From: Paulownia fortunei
Taxonomy: Eukaryota; Streptophyta; Magnoliopsida; Lamiales; Paulowniaceae
Assembly (NCBI GenBank): GCA_019321725.1
Contig: CM033121.1
Span: 15,748,001-15,812,000, forward strand
Length of the DNA stretch: 64,000 nt
Direction of reading: 5' to 3'
In this document: piece by piece, positions 57,721-64,000 of the stretch
Numbering within the stretch: the stretch's first letter is position 1
Layout of the letters: each line of letters opens with the position of its first letter
Made by a program: the position numbers and the translations under genes
The notes under the pieces: generated by a model
What the model was told of the DNA's origin: nothing
Database searches by the model: none
What the model saw: the letters and a program-made list of their open reading frames with translations, nothing else

Positions 57721-58390
57721 GAGAAAAGTATCAGCTAGAGTCTTTACCATCACTAGATTAGATGCTGAGGTGAACCCATCAGTGGTAACAGGTAAATTCT
57801 CTATCTTTGGTACCCCAGCATTTGTGTTGTTTGATTCTGGAGCTACACACTCATTTGTATCCACTGAGTATGTGAAGAGGCTGGGTAAAGTACCTGATAT
57901 TGTTGAGGTCAGTTACAATGTGATAATCCCTTCTGGAGATTCAAAATAAACTAACCATGTTTTAAGAGATTGTACTATTCCAATTGAAAATAGAGAACTC
58001 TATGCCGATTTAATTGTATTGGCCATGAATGACTATGATATGATTTTGGGTATAGATCGGTTGTCAAAGTATCGGGCTACAATAGATTGTCTGAGAAAGA
58101 CAGTAACTTTTCAACCTCTTAGTGAGGAACCATTCACCTTTATTGAAATCGTACAAAGTTTCAAATTCCTAATTATATCAGCATTAAGAGCACAAAGATT
58201 ATTAGATAGTGGTTGTGAAGGATATTTGGCGAGTGTTATGAGTATTGAAGAACAACACCATCCTATCATCAGTGAAGTGCCAGTTGTTCAGGAATATCCA
58301 GAAGTATTTTCTAATGATCTTCCTAGATTACCACCAGACCGTGAGATAGAGTTTGTCATTGAACTAAATCTAGGAACATATCCAATATCT
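57721..58390 (+). pseudogene. pol: protease of T3
   Basis: The active site VLFDSGATHSF is intact (57826-57858), unlike in T1 and G2. NVIIPSGDSK is followed by TAA (57947-57949, Gln in relatives). The frame continues with LIVLAMNDYDMILGIDRLSK, QRLLDSGCEGYLASVMSIEE and [20 protein letters not shown] toward reverse transcriptase. Confidence 0.88.
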
Positions 58391-59150
58391 AAAGCTCTAT
58401 ACCGAGACCAGCTGAGTTGAAAGAATTGAAGATACAAATACAGGAATTATTAGATAAAGGTTTTATCAAACCTAACTTTTCACTATGGGGTACACCGGTT
58501 CTATTTGTGCGTAAGAAGAATGGTACAATGCGACTGTGTATAGACTACCGAGATTTAAATAAAGTTACAATCAAAAATAAGTATCCTCTACCTAGAATAG
58601 AAGACTTATTTGATCAGCTCAAGGTGCATCTATATTTTCAAAAATTGATCTGTGATCTGGGTACTATCAACTGAAAATAAAAGAGGATGATGTTACCAAG
58701 ACAATATTTAGCACGAGATATGGACATTATGAATTTTTGGTAATGCCATTGGAATTGACAAATGCTCCAGCAGCTTTTATGAATTTGATGAATCGGGTAT
58801 TTAAAAATTTTCTTGATAGATTTGTTATTGTGTTTATTGATGATATCCTGATTTACTCTAGCACAAAAGAAGAGCATGGTGAACATCTAAGAATGGTTTT
58901 AGAGGTTTTGAAAGAGAAATAACTATATGCTAAATTTAAGAAATGTGAATTTTGGATTGATCGAGTGGTATTTCTGGGACATATAATATCAGGAGTAGGA
59001 ATATTTGTAGATCCAAGTAGAGTAGAAGCTATTAATAGTTGATTATAACCTACTAATCCTTCAGAAGTACGAAGTTTTCTGGGTTTAGTTGGATATTACC
59101 ATATATTTGTGGAAGGATTCTCCAAGATAGCTTCTCCTTTGACATAATTA
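58391..59150 (+). pseudogene. pol: reverse transcriptase of T3
   Basis: A frameshift near 58405 separates YR from [40 protein letters not shown] follows; a second frameshift lies near 58622 (FDQL). The catalytic [14 protein letters not shown] is intact (58820-58861). TAA stops follow at 58920-58922 and 59145-59147; the latter is the one shared with T1 (PLT-stop-LTRK). TGA and TAA also occur near 59041-59047. Confidence 0.88.
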
Positions 59151-59675
59151 ACCAGAAAATGTGTGACATTTAAATGGACGGATGCTTGTGAGAAAAGTTT
59201 TCAGGAATTAAAGAAGAGGTTTACTTCAGCTCCTATTCTTTCTATTACATCAGGTACTGGAGGCTTTGTGGTTTATAGTAATGCTTCAAAAAATGGGTTG
59301 GGATGTGTATTGATGCAAAATGGTAAAGTAGTTGCATATGCATTCAGACAACTTAAAGAGTATGAAAAGAATTATCCCACACATGATTTAGAGCTTGTTG
59401 CGGTGATGTTCGCACTTAAGATATGGAGATATTATTTATATGGTGAACGATGTGAGATATATACTGATCACAAGAGTTTGAAATATTTCTTCACCCAAAA
59501 AGAGTTAAATATGCGACAGCGAAGATGGTTGGAGTTAGTGAAAGATTATGATTGTGTTATTAACTATCATCCTGGTAAGGCTAATGTTGTGGCTGATGCA
59601 TTGAGTAGGAAATCAACATAAAATGCTACAGTTTTAGCTTTGACTTAGAAACCAGAGTTAATTGAACTACATAAA
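59151..59675 (+). pseudogene. pol: RNase H of T3
   Basis: Open from 59163 to 59621. The motif reads [12 protein letters not shown]: the catalytic Asp (GAT) has become Asn (AAT, 59280-59282), so the enzyme should be inactive even where the frame is intact. [32 protein letters not shown] and [14 protein letters not shown] are intact. TAA at 59619-59621 and TAG at 59647-59649 replace Gln codons. Confidence 0.88.
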
Positions 59676-61029
59676 ATGGATGTAGAAATTGTACAACAGG
59701 GATCAGTAGAGGCTAAATTTGCAGCTTTAACACTCCAACCGACTTTGATTGATAGAATTCAACAAGGACAACAAGTTGATGAATATGTTACTAAAATGAT
59801 GAAAGATATGGCTTTGGAAAAGTTTTGTGATTTTCAGATGTTAGAGAATGGTATCTTGCGATTCCGAAAAAGGTTATATGTGTCTAATGTAGACAACATT
59901 CAGGAACATATTTTGGCAGAGGCACATTCAACACCATATTCAATGCATCCAGGAGCTACTAAAATGTATAGAGATTTGATAATGCATTATTGGTGGCCAG
60001 GTATGAAAAGAGATGTTGCTCAATTTGTAGAACAATGTTTGATATGTCAACAAATAAAGGCAGAACATCAAAGACTAGCAAGAACCTTGCAATCTTTATT
60101 TATTCCAGAATGGAAATAGGAAAGAATTACAATGGATTTCGTGTCGGGATTACCTAAAATAGTTAAAGGTCATGATGCTATTTCGTTTATCATTGACAGG
60201 CTCACTAAATCTGCTCACTTTCTTCCAATTTGTTCCACTTATTCCATGAACCGTTATGCATAGATATATATACAAGAAGTGGTCAGACTTTATGGGGTAC
60301 CACTATCTATTATTTCTGATAGACATTCAAGGTTTTTGTCTATGTTTTGGAAGAGTTTCCACAAGGCATTGGAACACAATTATCTTTCAGCGCTGCATAT
60401 CATCCTCAAACTGATGGACAATCAGAGCAAACAATACAAACATTGAAAGATATGCTTAGAGCTTGTGTATTAGATTTTCATGGTCAATGGAGCAAATTTT
60501 TACCTTTAATGGAATTCTCTTATAATAACAGCTATCAGTCCACTATTAGAATGGTCCCCTATGAAGCATTATATGGTAGAAAATGTAGATCTCCAGTTCA
60601 TTGGGATGAAGTTGGTGAAAAGAAGCTTTTAGGCCCAAATATGATTCGAGAAATGACAGAAGCTGTGGCACAAATTCATTAATGAATGCAGACTGCCCAA
60701 AGCCGACAGAAAAGTTATGCTGATCAAAGAAGAAGATTGTCAGAATTTACAATAGAAGATCAGGTGTTTCTGAAGGTATCTCCAATGAAGGGGATTATGC
60801 GGTTTGGAAAGAAAGAAAAGCTAAGTCTTAGATATATTGGTCCATTTCATATTACTGAATGAATTGGGGATGTGGCTTAGAAACTCGACCTACCTGGATC
60901 AATGTCTCAAGTGCACAATGTATTTCATGTATCTATGTTGAGAAAATATATTGTCAATCCATCTCATATTCTGAAGAATGAACCTATAAAGCTGAAAGAA
61001 GATTTGAGTTATAAAGAAAGACCTACAGA
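59676..61029 (+). pseudogene. pol: integrase of T3
   Basis: The zinc-binding domain is complete (HSTPYSMHPG, HYWWPGMKRDVAQFVEQCLI, about 59926-60050). A TAG at 60117-60119 replaces Trp. The DDE core follows: MDFVSGLPK, LIDRLTKSAHF-like text, SIISDRHSRF, a frameshift near 60355, and YHPQTDGQSEQTIQ. FGKKEKLSLRYIGPF and HNVFHVSMLRKYIVNPSHIL end the domain. Further stops lie near 60262, 60680, 60862 and 60880. The three acidic catalytic positions are present. Confidence 0.87.
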
Positions 61030-61171
61030 GATTCTTTTACGAGAAGTAAAACAACTCAAAAATAAAATAATCTCATTAGTTAAAGTATTATGGAGAAATC
61101 AATCAACAGAAGAAGCTACTTGAGAAATGGAAGATGATATGAAAGTCAAGTATCCAGAACTCTTTCGGTAA
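61030..61171 (+). pseudogene. pol: chromodomain of T3
   Basis: EILLREVKQLKNKIISLVKV, LWRNQSTEEAT, TGA (Trp in relatives) and DDMKVKYPELFR form a Tekay-type chromodomain at the integrase C-terminus. It is believed to guide integration to heterochromatin marks. Confidence 0.82.
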
Positions 61172-61197
61172 GTAAATTTCGAGGACAAAATTTTAAT

Positions 61198-61210
61198 AAG
61201 GAGGGAAAGA
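61198..61210 (+). other. Polypurine tract of T3
   Basis: AAGGAGGGAAAGA, directly before TGTAATACC. Confidence 0.88.
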
Positions 61211-61487
61211 TGTAATACCTAAGCCTCACACTACTCACTTGGCCAATATAATTCATGCACTACATGCTACTTATATGCTAATTTGCATTAACATCTACAT
61301 CACATCTTTTATAGCATTCTTAATCATTATACCTCTAATATTATCACTTGATGTTTGTGGTTGAGATCCTATAATCTAATTAAGTAATTCTATATTGTAG
61401 ATAAGAAAAAGAATAGATTGGTCAATATATTGGATATTCATAGGTTATAAGTTATAATTTTAGAAGTGTTAAAAGTGTCACTAGTAA
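61211..61487 (+). repeat. 3' LTR of T3, first 277 bp
   Basis: It matches the start of the solo LTR (51564-51838) closely and breaks off after ACTAGTAA, where T4 sequence on the other strand begins. Confidence 0.85.
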
Positions 61488-61527
61488 TTCTACCTCCACT
61501 ACTACTCTCACTCCTTGTTCTTGTCAT
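61488..61527 (-). pseudogene. gag start of T4
   Basis: Minus-strand ATG at 61527-61525 encodes MTRTRSESSSGGR, matching the T1 gag start, and is cut after about 13 codons at 61488 where T3's LTR meets it. Confidence 0.75.
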
Positions 61528-61688
61528 GACTATAATGCTATTTTAAAACATGGCCAATATAATTCATGAAATAATAATGCATCACATAATAAAATAAAAC
61601 TTACGAGCAAGGCGGTGCTTCCACAAGTTCCAAGTTTATGTACATGGACAATCTACAGAATCAAGACCAGGGCTTTGATACCACTCTT
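61528..61688 (-). other. Leader and primer-binding site of T4
   Basis: The minus strand reads AGAGTGGTATCAAAGC after the LTR (primer site at 61672-61683, one base different from the usual TGGTATCAGAGC). A leader like that of T1 follows (TGTCCATGTACATAA, GAACTTGTGGA). Confidence 0.85.
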
Positions 61689-64000
61689 TGTCACAATCTC
61701 CCAATAATACATATAAAATATATATATATAAACAACCTATACAACATAATTTGTGCATGTATGCATGTGTATAACTTTTTTTTTCCTACTCAGTTCAACA
61801 AAACATTAATAAAAGTAAAGTGTTTTCATATCCTGTCACACTGTATATACATATATAGTTATTAAACATTAACAAGTCTATCAAAACCATCACAAACCCA
61901 AACTCTCTATCATAAAGGAGTTTTGAAAGTGATATATAGGATAAAGTCACTAATATAATATAATAACTGTAATAAAAAACACAGCCCATGGCATATGTGC
62001 CAATAAATCCTAAAGATGGAAAGTATAATGCATTCGTCGTTCCAATGAACTACCATATTCAAAATTCAATGGTGCATAACTTGTTTGTAATAGGGACAAC
62101 CATGAGATGCCATCCACTTAGACGTTACTAGACTGGTGATGTGAATTTATGATATACAGCTCACAACCCTACTTGCATGGTACCTAATATGCATAGTATT
62201 TACGTAGGTGATATGAAATTTCCATGAAATGAACAGTAATTTGTTGGAATTTTCCTGAGATACTATGCTTGAATATATTTCAAGGCACCGCCTCCGATGA
62301 GGATCCTGGCCAGAGGTTCGAACAAACACTTTTGAAATTCGAATTATCAATTCTTGATTTATTTGGCTTGTGATTGTTTGCGTCTTGAATTGCTGATCCT
62401 ACCAACACATTACCTCAAAAATGCTGCAAACCATGTTATCAGGATAGAATTTTTTATTATAATATTATATTGTATCATTTATTACATTATATTAGTTGTA
62501 ATTTGTAAATTTAAATTATGTTTTCTTTTTTTTAGGTCTCAAGTCTCACCATGATCACCTACAATGCATAAACTACATAAGCTAACGTTCAATAAGTAAA
62601 AATCATGCATGACAAGAGTATGATATAAAATCTCATGCAACTCAACTTTAAGATATGATGCTATAAATGTATCAAATTGAGTGCTCATAAATCAAAGAGT
62701 TTTTAAAAAAATCACTTTATTTATTGGGCCCTTGGTCCACCTACTATGCATTGGATAGACCTCTGAATAACATCAATAATCACATGGCCATAAACAAATT
62801 GACTCAATCCAAGGGCCAGCTCCTAGGATCAACAGAGATCCACCCCCTGTCTTCCCCTATGATCCTCCAGAAGTCTTCCCACTGGCGGAGTCAATAAGGA
62901 CACAGTCAAGTGGTCCACCCTCTCATGACCACCAGAGGCACACCCCCTGTCAACCCCTATGATCTTTTGAGAAGTAACACTCACGATGCCCCAAAATATC
63001 ATATAAGCATGCCTCAGTACACTAGTAGTGGCCAACTAAAATATTTTCTTTCTGAAAACCATGTCTCAAATCATATCATGTATGCAAGAACCTCCACTAT
63101 ACTCATATACCGTGCATGCATATGTAAATACTCATGAATGGTATGTTCAATATGAAAAGCAAGTCATCTTGCTCTCAACATGTTACAAGAATCATAAGAC
63201 TCTCAGTCAAATTTAATATCATTAACACATTACGTATACATGCTTCAAGACATACTATGTTCTTGCATTGTAGTTGCAAATGGATCTTTAGTTACCTTTC
63301 ACTTGGTTGGTGGCTTAGTCTAGATTTGTTTATTGTTCCCCTCCGATCTTAGATGTAAAATAGCCTGTAATATTACCCAATATCAAGCACCATTCCCAAT
63401 TTGGCAAGTTGAAAGCATAAAATATCATACTAAGACCTTAAACACCAAGCTATCTAGGTTTTACAAACTAGAACCCAATCTAGTCCCTCCAATACCTTAA
63501 TTTCTCATCTTAGTACATGTAAACATCATATAATTAAAGTATTATAACTCTAATATCATGTACCTAATTGTTAATACTCAATAGCAACATGTCTAGGTTG
63601 AAATATGCTAACTTATCAAATGAGACAGATTCACATTTTCATATTTACTTGCTGTCCAATTTAGTTGCATGATAATTTTGACATCCCTAAACATATCCAA
63701 TCACTCCCAATTTTTTACCACACTTAGATAACATGTATTTAAATGTAACCATATCATATAATTTCTAAAACTTATGGATATATCTTCCCAAGTTCAGCTC
63801 TCTTCACAACATACTGAAACAGATTGTTTTCCTACCGTGACAGTTTTGCACACTTCATGACATTAATGGTTTTGGCACCCTTAAGTACATTCAATCACTC
63901 CAAAATTTTCACCATACTTAGATAACACATATAAAGAGACAACCAGGTCAAATTACTACCAAAAATAGTGGATTTATTGATGTAAAACCGGCACCATTCA
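61689..64000 (-). repeat. 5' LTR of T4, running out of the window
   Basis: At least 2.3 kb of Tekay LTR in minus orientation, ending TTGTGACA at 61689 and followed by the primer site. It aligns with 55248-56012, with the reverse of 56013-57004, and with the solo LTR. Positions 61990-62533 are not LTR. Confidence 0.85.
61990..62533. other. Foreign segment inside T4 LTR
   Basis: About 545 bp replace about 80 bp of LTR (55550-55630 in the sister copy). The plus strand carries two short open stretches: ATG 61988 with about 47 codons (MAYVPINPKDGKYNAFVVPM...), and 62233-62373 with GTASDEDPGQRFEQ and FELSILDLFGL, then a stop. A T-rich run and AG lie at the right edge (62520-62535). I do not recognise either peptide. 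It could be a captured host gene fragment or another repeat. Confidence 0.5.

Larger units (their letters stand above)
57005..61487 (+). mobile_element. Tekay element T3, 5' end missing
   Basis: This is the best-preserved coding copy in the window: gag (most), protease, reverse transcriptase, RNase H, integrase, chromodomain, polypurine tract and the first 277 bp of the 3' LTR. The 5' LTR end, primer site and gag start are gone, replaced by an LTR piece. It has about ten stops or frameshifts and cannot move on its own. Confidence 0.88.

Overview
The window is repeat DNA from a seed-plant genome, almost certainly an angiosperm. It is AT-rich and packed with long LTR retrotransposons of typical plant lineages: Ty3/gypsy Tekay (Del) chromoviruses, Ty3/gypsy Tat, and a Ty1/copia family with LTRs of about 2.1-2.2 kb. 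One PIF/Harbinger DNA transposase relic is also present. I see no intact host gene, tRNA, rRNA or CRISPR array, and no element whose reading frame is unbroken. The species cannot be told from the sequence.

Layout. 1-5755: Tekay element T1 (+), with its 5' LTR cut by the window edge and its 3' LTR truncated. 5756-7092: two spliced gypsy fragments from different families. 7093-17640: a Harbinger transposase relic (-) split by a complete copia element B1 (7834-17189; target duplication GTAGT). 17641-18274: unassigned sequence and a piece of copia LTR. 18275-36840: Tekay-type element G2 (-), with target duplication GCTTG and matching LTRs, itself interrupted by copia element A (20591-30181). 36841-38035: the rest of the copia LTR piece plus unassigned DNA. 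38036-45242: decayed copia element C (+). 45243-48430: an LTR scrap and about 3 kb of unassigned DNA. 48431-55247: a decayed Tat element (+) whose integrase is split by a solo Tekay LTR (51564-54339). 55248-57004: two Tekay LTR pieces in opposite orientations. 57005-61487: Tekay element T3 (+), the best-preserved coding copy but lacking its 5' end. 61488-64000: the 5' end and LTR of another Tekay element T4 (-), leaving the window.

How the parts relate. Each intact element would carry Gag (capsid), protease, reverse transcriptase, RNase H and integrase between LTRs. All detectable primer sites match the initiator-methionine tRNA type (TGGTATCAGAGC). The nesting gives a relative order: the Harbinger relic is older than B1; a rearranged copia C LTR and its duplicated copy are older than G2; G2 is older than copia A; Tat is older than its solo LTR. 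The points most worth a second look are reciprocal breakpoints in the copia C LTR that imply an inversion, a paralogous empty site for G2, GC-rich hairpin arrays in the copia leaders, a premature stop shared by T1 and T3, and a non-LTR segment of about 545 bp inside the T4 LTR.
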